Positions 34,215 through 45,194 of a DNA stretch of 64,000 bases are shown piece by piece. Made by a program: the position numbers and the translations under genes. Numbering within the stretch: the stretch's first letter is position 1; each line of letters begins with the position of its first letter. Under the pieces are notes generated by a model. That model made no database searches. It was not told the origin of the DNA and worked only from the letters and a program-made list of their open reading frames with translations. The DNA comes from Arthrobotrys musiformis (taxonomy: Eukaryota; Ascomycota; Orbiliomycetes; Orbiliales; Orbiliaceae), in contig JAVHJL010000011.1 in NCBI GenBank assembly GCA_036971715.1, forward strand, positions 1,054,001 to 1,118,000, given 5' to 3'.

Positions 34215-35499
34215 CTACCAAGGTAGCTAGGTTTATCTTTTTCGTCTGTATATATATTTGTTTGATTGGTTTGGCGGTGTAATTTTGTGGAGGTCTGTTT
34301 TGTGATTTTATTAATCTAGTTTATATAGCGTCCTATTAAAGCGAAATAAGGTGTATAGGTAAAAATGCAATTTGTTTTATAAATTTGCCTTACGGGCTTC
34401 TAAAGGACATAAGTAATTGAACATTTCGAAGCACAAATTCTCCATGTGGTTTTAAGATTGCTTTCTTAAAATCAATTATCCTATAACCATTTCTTGTCCT
34501 CAGCCAGCTCGGGGTGGTACCTATCGCCCTCTTCAGGTTTGTGGCTCTAAAAAATACCGCTAATATTTAAACTTCGTAATATAGCGTGGCGCCTGTTTCT
34601 GCAAGCGCTGCCACGTCGGGAATACCTTTTTTTACGGCCTTGATAAATTTGGCGCAAATATTGTCGGGTGAATATACCCCAATTAAAACGCTGCAAGTTC
34701 AAATTGTACTTGGATTCTAAGCTAGAATAACTATTTTAATACATAAATGAATATAGGAGCTTCCTAGTATTGTGATAAACGGTAATATAAAGCGAAAGCT
34801 ATATAGAAGTTCGGTAATATGAAAGCTGAATATGAGCGGTCCTAGCCCCCACCCCGAGAACCCTTTGCTCCCTGATGCTTATCTATCCGTCCAAGCGACA
34901 TTTGAGAGCTAGACTTGGGAAAATACAACATCCTAACGGCGCATAGGACCGTAAACATGGAAGCATCTTATATACATAGATTTGCCGTGAAAACACTGGC
35001 TAGGCGAATGGCGTTGTGGTATTTGTGGTTGAGTGGGTGTATAAGATCTAAGTTTATCTTATATAATTTTGTGGGATCTGACGTCATAAAAGTGGTACAA
35101 AAAACCAGGACTGCTGTTTTATTGGCTAATATAATCCCAAGGTAAGATATGCGGGAGATACGAACTATTCCTGCTGTATGTAAAATAACCGAGAAAAGTC
35201 TTAAGTTGCTTGTATGTAGGTGGTATTGCTTTAAATTTTATTTGACTATGTTGGCGTACTTCCACCATTTTCTCTCAAAGGCATGGCAATTACTGGAAAT
35301 ATTATCTAGTTCCGATACTAGTGTTTATGTATTTCCAATTAGAAAGATGTAGTATTCGCACGGATACTTTAGAACGATCTCATAACTAGGCATCGGAAAC
35401 CGAGGCTATTTTGGAACCTACTGGTGGAAGGTTAGTAGCTTTAAACATCACATGAGTCCAGACAATAGTACTTATAAGAGCCTGTACGCTTAGTACATG

Positions 35500-35695
35500 A
35501 GTAGGTATCAACTTAATTAAGTACCTTAGATACCCAGGGATTGCCTACCTTCTGCACTAGCTCAGTACTGCAGTGCTAACCTAGGTAAGCTTAAGTGCAG
35601 CTTAGAGGTCTGGGTCTTCTATAGATCCGGGTAGGTACTTCTTACCAACATACCTAGGTACCTACTTACTTAAGTACCTACCTGGTGCGTGTGTT
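35500..35695. repeat. Cluster of TACC/GGTA and other short palindromes
   Basis: TAGGTACCTA (35655-35664), ACCTAGGT, CTTAAG, TTAATTAA and several GGTAGGTACTT-like words crowd within about 200 bp, far more than in the neighbouring sequence. No coding signal. It could form hairpins or be a worn end of a mobile element. Confidence 0.45.
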
Positions 35696-35886
35696 TGTGC
35701 TAGGTGCTGGGTCATGATCAATTAAGACTCGTCTACCTCGGGCGGGTCTACGTCTAATATAGTATAGTCTCGAAACCCTCGCGGCCTCGAGACTAGAAGG
35801 TGAGTGATGTTGTGGTATTTTTTCCGAATTTGTGTGTTGTCTCTAGATCTCGAGAAAATATAAATCTTCTACCTACTTTCTCGCAC

Positions 35887-35902
35887 CGATCGATCGATCG
35901 AT
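35887..35902 (+). repeat. (CGAT)4 repeat
   Basis: Four perfect CGAT units. Confidence 0.9.
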
Positions 35903-35954
35903 GCGTATATTATGCTGGTATCATGGAAACCCCGTGGGGTACAGGCTGTGGGGT

Positions 35955-36052
35955 ACCGCCAAGGCGACTGTCACTACTTATGTTCCCTGCAAGAAGGTAG
36001 AGTCGCCATGCGAGGTCGCCCGCCCAGAAAAGTGCTGCAGTGATACCGCGCT
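35955..36052 (+). pseudogene. Inverted, broken copy of the Cys-rich segment of the knottin gene
   Basis: The plus-strand sequence matches the minus-strand coding segment at 36734-36636 over about 98 bp with some six substitutions and one missing base. It would read AKATVTTYVPCKKVESPCEV and onward to KCCS before the frame shifts. It covers the end of the Thr-rich region and the start of the first knottin-like module (about residues 318-353 of the source). There is no start, no flanking homology and no continuing frame, so it is a dead fragment. It sits about 600 bp beyond the 3' end of the source gene in inverted orientation. Confidence 0.85.
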
Positions 36053-36494
36053 CATAATATCATTGGGGCTGGGATAAATTTTATAAAATTGCCGGATATG
36101 TATATATATATATATATATTTCGCATTTGAGAGAGCGAAGGAACTATCATCCTTCACTACCATTTGAAAAAGGAATTGTAGTATATTCTTTGCGGATTTC
36201 TGCGGCTTGCTATCTGACAAACTTCGCGTATCGTACACACAAAGGCCTGTATTTCATACATTCTGATTGTATCGAAGCGAGCTCAATAAAGAATACAATT
36301 TTAAAAGAAAAAAAATTTAAAGAAGCAGATCAAGCGCAAATTTAGAAAGAGAACAATTTTCCTAGATAAAAAAGCACCGCCAAAATTTTGTACGACTAAC
36401 TTGCAATTTATTTCCTGTTATCAAGATTGGGCTAGGCTAATTCTCTGCCCGTCGCATGGCCGCGTGGGGATTGCGGCTCTTTGGGGAATACCAA

Positions 36495-37763
36495 CTAGTA
36501 GCAAGCAAAGGTTTGCTTTCCGTATGAGAAGCCCTTGGGCTTGCACTTCCCAGAGCAGCATTGGCTGGGGTGATAATAATCGCAAGGCGAACCCTTTGGA
36601 AGGCAGCAAGTTGGGTATTTGGCGCTCAAAACCTTAGCGCAGTATCCACTGCAGCACTTTTCTGGGTGGGCGACCTCGCATTTGGACTCCACCTTTTTGC
36701 AGGGAACATAAGTAGTGACAGTCGCCTTGGCGGTGTTTGTGGTAGTAACTGTATCTGTGACGCTTGAGGTAATAGTATCGGTCTTGACTGTGAGGGTCGT
36801 GGTGTCGACAATGGTGAATACGGTGGAGACAGTGGTAGTTTCGGTGGACGCAACGAAATCGACAGTAGTGGAATGAGTCTCAGTATTAGTCTCAGTGGCT
36901 GTGGATAAGATCACGAGAGTTGTGAAACCGGTATTGGTGACCGTCACAGTCTCATAGGCAGTTGGGGTCACAGTAACCTTGACGGTGGCAGTCTTGGTCT
37001 TGTAATGGTGAATTGTAGAAGTCTTATAGACAGTGACAGTCTTGGTGGTGCAAGGGTTGATCCTTTTACAATAATAGCTGATCTGGTCATGGGAAATGTC
37101 TTGAGGGAGGTAAGATGGAACCTTGATATTTCCACGCCTCCAGTATGGCTTTGGCTTCGGTGGCGGTGTAACAATTTTGGTGACTGTATGAGTTTTGGTC
37201 ACAAAATCTGTCTCGGTGTCGGTTTCAGTATTTGTGACTGTAACGACGAGCGTGACATCGCTTGTCTCAGTGACTGATTCGGTCTCGATTACGTCATTTG
37301 TGATCGTGATGGAAGCAGTCTCGGTTTCGGTGATGGTAGCAATACTAGTCTCGATCACGATGGACACCTCGTCTTCGGTGGCGGTCGTGATTTCGGTGTT
37401 GGTCTTAGTGACAGTATCGGTTGCGGCCTCCCTGGTCTTAGTCACGGTGAATGTGTGGTACCTATGTAGCGTCATGTAAATACTTATGTAACTACCAATG
37501 GAATACTTTTTCTTGGTTGTTTGAACTTACTTGGTCACGTAGCTGAGCTTCGTCACTGTGGTGTATATGATTTTGGGGAGGTTCAGGTACTTTCGACAGA
37601 AGTCCTTTGTGTCTGAAAGATGGCCTGGCTGATTGAAGGCGTCGCTGAGCTGGCCTGGGGAGCATTTGCTCTTGCAGTAGCTGACTGCTGCACCTGGGTA
37701 TGGGTTGGCGCTGACGCCGGCGGCCAGAGCGGCCAAAAGGAAAGACTTGGTTCCGAATCGCAT
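36495..37763 (-). CDS. Secreted Thr-rich protein with two C-terminal knottin-like modules
   Basis: Exons 37763..37531 and 37461..36495 join to 399 residues. The 69-nt intron has a GTAAGT donor and a CTACATAG acceptor. Signal peptide 1-19 (FLLAALAAGVSA). A short Cys-bearing N-terminal part (SYCKSKCSPGQLSDAF) is followed by about 250 residues dominated by Thr, Val, Glu and Ser in TVTxT-like repeats, probably an O-glycosylated stalk. The C-terminal 70 residues hold 12 Cys in two repeats of C-x7-CC-SG-x-C (339-352 and 371-384), with a later CC (363-364) and a last Cys at 398. That pattern resembles small cystine-knot domains. Function is unknown; surface adhesion or an extracellular effector-like role is possible. 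An inverted fragment of the gene lies about 600 bp away. Confidence 0.8.
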
Positions 37764-40416
37764 TGTCCAAAAAATTGATATCTAGATACGTATCGATACA
37801 ACCTCGAAGCAAAGATATGATTTGAAGGCTTTCAAGTTAATGGTTATTCTAGCTTGAAGTTGTAGTTGATGAGGAATGAAGATGACGACTTCGAAGGGGC
37901 ATTATCGTCATTTTATAACATTTGGCAGATCTATAGAATCATTCACCAGCAGATAAATTTGATAGATCTGAAAATATTTCCTCAAATTCTTGAACATCGG
38001 GAACTCCCACTCGAGTACTCTCGGTTTTGTTGAAGCCAACATTGTTGGTCTGTGTCTTGGTCTAGACATCTCATAGAATAACCTTAAAGAGACCATATTC
38101 CATTGCATTGGCCGTATGTATATTCCTGAATATGGTATGTGGTGTATGTGCGGACACAAGTGATTATGTGTAAACTGGAAAAAGCCGTCTCGCGTGGCTA
38201 AACCTCGACCAGGGGTCTGAACATACCGCGAGGCTCCCTGCAGACTAACGTAAGAGGTTCCGAAGCTGAGGCTTAAGCATGGGCTTAAGGCTAGTTCGAG
38301 CAAGGGAAATGTTCCGACAGACCTTTTTTTAGAAGGAACGGGATACTCAACGATCAAATGTTTAAACAGTGTAGATCGTTGAGAGGCACGTAGGTAGACC
38401 GAATTGAGACCTCTTGCCAATGTGCTACGTAAAACTTCTAAAACAGACAGATGGAAGTCCAGTAATCTTTTGACAAGTATATTTACCTCTAAGCCAGCTG
38501 CATCAATTTGGTCTCAGTTTTAAATGTTTTTCCATTGCGCATGCACTGTGGATTCGAGACTCGTTCCCAACACTGGCGACGAAAACTGCGGCTGCATCTC
38601 GTTTTCTTTCGAAGTCCCACCACCCTTCCGAGCGGGACCCGGCACGCGCTAAGTATATTAAACGTAATGTCATTAATTTAATTTCGATATCCGACTAGCC
38701 TTGAGGCCGCGGGATACGATCCGTGCACAGACATGAGCACAGGTAACCCCAGAAAATTTTGCAATTGTGGGCATCAGGTTCCGCCGATATGAGGCCTCGA
38801 CTGGAGTCTGTATCAAATTCTTGGTACTATAAAGATTATTTCGTTCCGAGATGTTAATCATATTGATGACTCTCGAACACCGAATTCGAGGTTAATTCTG
38901 TTGAAATATATATACAAATATCGATTCATGTACCCATCTATAAACATATTATGTATCGTAGGACACATTAGAACTTTGGCGGGCAGTTTGAATACGTTCT
39001 TTCATCCTTTATCTCGACAATTTAGAGAGAAAGCTAACTCTTCCGGAGCCCCTATAGCTAGCTAGCGTATGTCTGAAGTCGGAGAATAGAAGCAGCTGGT
39101 GCAACATCATCGAGGATTGATCCTTGTCGGTGCGTTGAAGGGCGAACTCCGAACAATTTCCAACGCCAAAATATCAGCACAACCGGTTAACCCCTGGGTC
39201 TGAGACTCGAAGCTATTTTAGCGTATAAACCCGGCTTCACGGCCTCACTAGTCTCGCAACTCTCACAAATGCGCGATGTTCCCCGCATCTTCATGAATTC
39301 AATTGCTCAACCATTCTAGTATGATTTCTAGAATTTCGAATTCTAGAAGTCCGATCGCCTTTTCCGACAGATTCACTTTCTATTTGGCTATGACCCCTCG
39401 AGCGGCAAAGTACCATGACTGCGTAGCGTACCTGGGGACAGGTTGGGTAATTACAAAATCAAGTGAGATCATGATGAACGAGAAGTGCTGCGTGTATTGC
39501 ATTGCAGAGAAACTGGAGTTGAATTTTACCCGCCTTGCAGTGCGGCCAGCTTCTTCTAAGTTTTTGGGAATGAGTGGCAGAAAGGCCTTTATTTTAATGA
39601 AACTAATACCTGAAAATAGTTTCAATATTGTGCGCACGGAGCTGATTTATCTCGTAAACCAAATGCTACTGTGTCTGGCAGTAGCGGGCTGAGGGTCGAG
39701 AGGGCGCTGTGCTTGTTGAACTTTACAGCCTTCGGGTTTGGATGTTGTATGGCAGCCTCGCAGGGAAACTAAGAACCTGGAACTTACCCTAGCCAGATTA
39801 TTTCGAATGACCATCAATGCATCTATGTTTTGAGGATATTGCTTGGCTTTTAGTTTGAAGCTTCGAAAGCACCATATACCTATATACATGTATATATACA
39901 CTGGATAATATCATCTAGAGCGTCGACGTCATCTAGAAACCCTTGGTTTTAAGAACCCACAAGCCTGGTTGCATTGGTTTTGGATAAATGTAAAGGGATT
40001 GCTGTATGTCTACGAGATTGCCATATGTCTACGGGATTCCCATATGTCTACGGGATGGTGTGATTTTATCTGAATCTGAGGGTGGTCTCGATCTAGACGC
40101 TAGAATGGAGCCTGTCGACTAGGAGTGTGCTACGTCGTGGTAAACTACGCTCCATATTAGGTAATCGTCGTTGAGTTACCCTGTCAATCGTGTTGTTTGT
40201 GGATCTTGTGTAACGGAAAGGCAACAACCCAACCTCAACGCGTGCTGATAAAGGCATGTCCCCGGCCAGCTAATGCCGGCATGCCAGAGTCGAGTTGACG
40301 TTTCTTACTTGGTTCCAATTCTCTGCCCTCACATTAATTTTGAGTGCTCGTGTACACCCAGGCTCTGGACTAATACCCAAGTCGGCGCTCCTCACAGTTG
40401 CACAAGGCGATCGATC
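37764..40416. other. Divergent 2.7 kb intergenic region
   Basis: AT-rich, holding the promoters of the knottin gene (minus) and of nuclease-like copy 2 (plus). It contains a three-unit 19-bp tandem repeat at 40005-40056. A 129-codon plus frame (39303-39692) has no recognisable features. Confidence 0.5.
40005..40056 (+). repeat. Three tandem 19-bp units (TATGTCTACGGGATTCCCA type)
   Basis: Units start at 40005, 40024 and 40043 with only one or two changes each. They lie about 360 bp upstream of nuclease-like copy 2. Confidence 0.85.
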
Positions 40417-42066
40417 ATGACCGCAGCCACGCGCAAACGCTCGAGATCTTTGTCTTTATCGACCTCTGGTTCGACTCGGGGCAGCTCTCCTCCCCCAACC
40501 GTTCAGGCAAAACGGTTCAAGTTGGAGGGCGACGACACCGCTGAGAATTTAACCCTCGAGGCCACTCCTGATGTTCTCCGGTGGCTGTCGGACCTCCTGC
40601 CCAAATCTGCACCCGGATACCCTGTAAACCTGCCGGAATTTCAAAAAGTACCGCAAGGGAAATTTACTTTTCGACCGGAGGCAGATAAAGCCCCTTACCG
40701 CCCCCTGGCGACGGCGGATATCAGAAAGGCGGAAAAAAGATTGGCGGATTTTGAATTGCATAGGAGTGATGCTGGTAGTGTGCTGAGTGTACCGAGAACG
40801 TCTTCCGAAAAGGATGACGCGAGTTCGGCGTCGGGTATTGATGATAAGAAGTCAACTTCAGAGTTGGAAACATCTGATCAGGTGTCGGAGGCGACTCAAA
40901 CTTCGGCTGGGGTTGCGGAAGCGCGCCTTCAACTCCGCCATTCTTATCCGCCCATATTATTTTCACACCACAATCAAGCTGCCAAAGGGACTTTACCCTT
41001 AGGCGTCAAAGAACTTTTAAAAAGAACTTGTCCAGATAATCTAGCACAAGGGTGTCTTCCAACTTGCATCAAGGTATACTCTACCCGATCATATATTTAG
41101 TCAATTGCTGATGGGTTGTGTGTAGAATGATTTGGAAGAAGAGTATCCAGACACAGCCCTGCCAAATTGGGTGTTTTCAGAGGCAGATAGCGTTGATAGC
41201 AATACAAAGTCACTTCTGCTGCAAGTTAAAAGGATCGTTCAGATGAGCACGGATTTGCTTATACTCAACGCCGACGAACAGCCCTGGGGCGAGCTCGTCA
41301 ATTGTATTCTAAACGGTGTAGTAAGAAAGCAGTTATTTGAGAGACCCATACGTAAGCTCCAAGTGAAGAGAATGTATATGCACATGTGAGGACTCTATCC
41401 CTCTCTATCTAAAGCGCCACATAGCTGACTGTATCGGCACCAACAGGGGAGAAGAAAGCTATTTCGAGGCGGCGTACCTTGATAATGTACTGGATATTGA
41501 AGTGGATTTTATGCTCGAGGCAAATGCCCTGTATCCAGATTCGCCTTTGAGGAAGCTAAAAGAGAAGCCGCTTGCAGACAGGATCCCAGAGGATTTTAAC
41601 CTGAGTCCCCTGTGGGACCCGTTGTCCCAGCATTCACCGGCGTTCGCTGTTGTCAAAGCGACATGCCAGGCGGGTAACTGGCAGGATGCTCAAATGCATG
41701 CTGGCATGGGGGCTGTCGCTATCTTGGAAAAGGCAAGATCCCTCGGTGCGAGTAGAGAGCGCCTGCCTTGTGTTCCGGCGATCGTCGTGATTGGCCATAG
41801 GTGGGAATTGAATTTAATATACGAAGATAATCGTGGAAACTACGTAAGACACCATTTAAACCTAAATGGACAATATATGTTGACGCTAACTTGACTAGAT
41901 TGTGGGTGGCCCTTGGTCTATTGGCGGTTCGAATTCTTTCATGGAAGCATTGAAGCTAGTTCTTGTCATAGAAGAGTTGTGGAAGTATGGCGGTGAGGAG
42001 TGGTGGTCTGTTATGGTAGAAAGTGTAGCTGTAAAGGCATACCAAAAGTATACCACTCCAGGTTGA
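40417..42066 (+). CDS. PD-(D/E)XK nuclease-like protein, copy 2, active-site residues changed
   Basis: Four exons (40417..41073, 41126..41385, 41447..41843, 41899..42066) join to 493 residues with all phases matching. Introns are 52-61 nt; the last has a GCTAAC branch site. The N-terminus is basic and disordered with a likely nuclear signal (TRKRSRSLSLS). The middle includes LPQGCLP-like and WGELVNCILNGVVRKQL. The nuclease core shows DIEVDFML with D326, but the motif expected to be E-x-K reads K376-A-T378 (SPAFAVVKATCQAGN). The rest parallels copy 1: MHAGMGAVAILEKARSLGA, VPAIVVIG and a C-terminal EEWW. Thus copy 2 keeps the Asp and loses E-x-K, while copy 1 does the opposite. Met49 of the longer frame was chosen as start because the residues before it lack character. 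Confidence 0.75.
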
Positions 42067-42182
42067 GTGGCTATTGATTGTATTATACGATGGCTCCACA
42101 CGTATCATTATTATGATGTAGTCCTGTATTAAAACGCTTCGGCACTGGGCGTTATGATGAGGGGATAGTCTGATGCCGTTTA

Positions 42183-43275
42183 CTAGTCTCGTTCGCGAGC
42201 TTGGCTATTCTCGAAGCCAGCACCCTCAGTCCACATGTTGATGCTGACCACAATCTCGCCGCCTGGTATTTTCATACCGTGCACCCCCTTATAATCGGGT
42301 TTCTTTGGCTCTTCCCAACCTCTCAAGACATCGGCCTTTGCTGCTTCGTCGATTTCAAAGATTTCCACCTTGATCTCCCGACAGCAGCTCCACATACTCT
42401 CTTCCTCAGCGCCCCCCTCGCCCCAGGCCCACTTTGACAGGTCGCCACCAGGACAAGTACTCAATGCCATCAATAAATCTTGTTCTGCGAAAAACTCAAT
42501 GTAGTCTCCGGGTTTAGCGGGCGAAGTTTCCATAAAATACTTCCCTTGGTCGTTTAGGCCGGTTACTTGGAAAAGATTAATAACATCATGGACATCCGGC
42601 TCTCTATTTGGCGGTTTAGTTAGGAAGTTAATACTGTAAAAGCTTGGAAGCGAAGGCTTACCCGAGTCCAAATGGTATTACTGATCTGACTAGGTTGGAG
42701 TGACAGTGGAAATCATAGTCGTCGCCTGTAAGCATTTTGTTCACATAGGGATCACAACGGGTTCCTGGAAGGGTTCACAATTAGCTGGCCCCGTTTTCTA
42801 CAAATGTCTCAAGATGATCTCACTCATAAGACGGGTAAGTAAAATTGCAGAACCTACCAAGCAAGTCGTGGCACCTTCCGCCCCATCTTGAAACCCCAAA
42901 GTCGCTTAAGGAATCTCCAATTATTGTCACCATGGGCCGCATATACGGCAGGCAACTCCATAGTCTATCGTATGTAGTTACATGGCTTGCTTGTAACTGC
43001 CGAGTTCTGGACGCCCAGAATCTTTCCCGCGAATTGTGTGCGTTCCAGATGTTCAAGTCTCCAACTTGCGGACCTGATGGCGTGGAAAAGCGTACAATAT
43101 GGGTAGCGGGAACATTGAAGGCTTTGCCACAGCGGGCTGAGATCGTGACTCTAGATTTCAGAGTGCGGGGAGCTGAGGCAATTGCTGAGTAAAATTCCTT
43201 GTCCACGTGGAGAATAGAACCCGGTGAGGCATGATATGCAGGCTGAGGCTCTTTCTCGTTCGTCTTCGGTTCCAT
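42183..43275 (-). CDS. DUF1989 protein (urea carboxylase-associated family)
   Basis: Three exons (43275..42858, 42764..42662, 42603..42183) join to 313 residues. Introns are 93 and 58 nt, the second with a CTAAC branch site. Family marks in order: VPATHIVRFSTPSGPQVGDL, RLWSCLPYMRPMVTIIGDSL, HDLLGTRCDPYVNKMLTG, YDFHCHSNLVRSVIPFGL, DVHDVINLFQVTGLNDQGKY, and FMETSPAKPGDYIEFFAEQD followed by LLMALSTCPGGDLS. Cys and His in the central part likely bind a metal. Bacterial members sit beside urea carboxylase genes; the fungal role is unknown. The longer frame begins with TTG, so the first ATG (43275) was taken. It is convergent with nuclease-like copy 2 (116 bp) and divergent from the next gene (250 bp, shared promoter). 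Confidence 0.9.
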
Positions 43276-43525
43276 GGTAGTAGACAATCAACATACACGT
43301 GTGGATTAGTAATGTTCACAAGACCGTTGGATCCTCATCCTCATGTCCGAGATGTGTTGGCTGTTGGATATGTGAGGCCGGTCTTGGCGTCGGGAATGTT
43401 TCATCATCGAATGCTCTTCTTGTCAGGCCACCCAAAGTAACTTCGACTTCAACTCTCTCCAACAATTGACCTTCGAAAACCTCCCAAACCCGATCGTTAC
43501 ATTCGACGACCTATATACCGAAACA
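43276..43525. promoter_or_regulatory. Shared 250-bp divergent promoter
   Basis: The starts of the DUF1989 gene (minus) and the small membrane protein gene (plus) are 250 bp apart, so both promoters must share this interval. I do not identify specific binding sites. Confidence 0.5.
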
Positions 43526-44079
43526 ATGGCTTCGAAAGCGGGATCTGCTGTCCTCAAGCAGGGTGCTAAGAAGGACCCGGAATTATATGTGAGGGGGACT
43601 TTTTGAAGGAACCAATGACCGAGGTTCAACGGCTAATGCGGGATGGTGGTGAATTGCAGGTTTTGGGCGCCATTATGACCGGTATTATCGGTGCTGCTGG
43701 ATACTACTTTGGTACGAATTGATCTGTTGGGATTGTCTACGGTGGGGTCTAATATCACTTTTTGAACTTGTATAGTTAGCAAGCCCACTACCGCCAGTTC
43801 TCACGAAGCTGTCGCCCACCCCCGAGAGTCCATGCCATGGCACTCCGATGACCCGAATGCCAAGTACAAGTACAAGTACCACCCTCACGGAGACCCGAGC
43901 AAGGAGCCAAAGGAGGCGCCATCGGCGTTGCACTCCGTTATCATCCCAGAGGTTACGCTGCCGAAGGTGAGGGATTGATTGGTCTACAGGTTTTTAAGAA
44001 AGACGTAGAAGGATTTATGCTAATGATGGTATAGCACCTCCACGACAAGTTCAACAAGTTCGGCAAGGAAGATTGGTAG
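43526..44079 (+). CDS. Small single-pass, probably mitochondrial, membrane protein
   Basis: Four exons (43526..43588, 43660..43711, 43776..43966, 44035..44079) join to 116 residues. All junctions are GT..AG and phases match. A short basic N-terminus (MASKAGSAVLKQGAKKDPEL) precedes one hydrophobic helix (about 22-38, VLGAIMTGIIGAAGYYF). The hydrophilic C-terminus is rich in Pro, Lys and His, with KYKYKY encoded by a short direct repeat, and ends in a conserved-looking KHLHDKFNKFGKEDW. The size, basic N-terminus and one helix resemble small inner-membrane subunits or assembly factors of the respiratory chain. I do not assign a family. Confidence 0.8.
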
Positions 44080-45194
44080 ATGTGCCCGGTATATACGGCG
44101 GGAGTTTGGTGAATTGAGTCGGCATAGATGGGAGGGGCAGATATGACTCGGAGGCACCCGTGATCTAATTGCCATTGTTTCCGATTCGTTGAATTCGGCA
44201 TCCTCAATGCAATACCATATCACGGTGTGTCCGTCAGCTGCCGAATGAGGTTTGAGAGCGAATAGCCGTCATTTTTAATCAACTTGTGTATATGCTTTGG
44301 ATATCAAATGTAAAAAAAATGTGTACATGCTTTCTAAAACTTTCCCGTTTCTCTACAAAAAGATTCCTCTTCCGGACGGTGTTTAATCCGATGGCCAGGG
44401 TTGGCCGTCGCACGAATGATAAAATGCAATCACATGGGCGTACAGAGGGAGATATAGGCTATGATCCTTCCGTCGTGGCCAACCTGAGCCATTTGCGGGC
44501 TTTGCATGGCCATACGCATACGGCCATACCTTACAGACCATCGTCATCACTGGTAACCTGCAGATTGAGAGTGATTTAACTGTAGATTAAAGTCCTGTGA
44601 GCGAGTTAGTCAGCACTCGGCAGGACTGCCTGTCCTTGTATCTGTAGATAGATGTGAGTACAGGTCATCATCTGTCGGAGGCAGCCGCACGTTGGTTTGG
44701 TACGCGAGCTCCTTTTCAGCCACACATTCTCTTCCTCTTCTTCCTCTTCTTCATCCTAAAACCTGCAAGACTTTCGACACAACCTCGTCACCATCCCATC
44801 GCTCAAATCCTTCAAACTCCCGACAGCACCTCCTGCCATCCTATTCCGTCGGTAACCGCCGTACCATCACCAGCATACTCCGGCGACCACCTCTGCCCAT
44901 CTTTCGACCCTAAATTCGATCCAGTTTCGCCGGAATCTGCTTCGAAGTGCCACCAGCAGACAGACAACTGTAACCTGGTCAGGTAGCTACGCGGCTAAGC
45001 GAAACTTGATCATTTGGACCATCATGTCCTGGCGCTATTAGGCTTTTCCGTCTCCCCGGCCGAAAATCGTCACGATCTCGAAAACTCTATCAAACGCTGA
45101 AATCCAAGTACTTAAATTTAAGTACTTACGCCCAAACTTTCGGGGGTAGCATCGTCTGCTCCCGTTTATTTTTCTACCCACCACGCCGTCCGCG
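44080..45194. other. Intergenic and promoter region of kog1
   Basis: This holds the 3' flank of the small gene and the leader of kog1. A pyrimidine-rich stretch (44720-44850) and a 22-bp perfect palindrome (45106-45127) precede the kog1 start. No other gene is seen. Confidence 0.55.
45106..45127. promoter_or_regulatory. 22-bp perfect palindrome upstream of kog1
   Basis: AAGTACTTAAA is followed directly by its reverse complement, 67 bp before the kog1 start codon. It may be a dimeric factor site or a leader hairpin. This is inference from symmetry and position only. Confidence 0.5.

Larger units (their letters stand above)
34215..36494. other. Intergenic with GGTACC-rich palindromes and a rearranged gene fragment
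   Basis: AT-rich until 35.4 kb, then a patch of TACC/GGTA palindromic sequence (35500-35695), a CGAT repeat (35887-35902) and an inverted copy of part of the next gene (35955-36052). A (TA) run lies at 36101-36119. No intact gene is seen. Confidence 0.55.

Noticed and set aside
35955..36052. RIP as cause of the differences in the inverted fragment
   Set aside because: The changes are of mixed type and few; RIP would give mainly C-to-T or G-to-A.
39303..39692. 129-codon plus-strand frame
   Set aside because: No signal, domain or splice context; isolated in AT-rich DNA.
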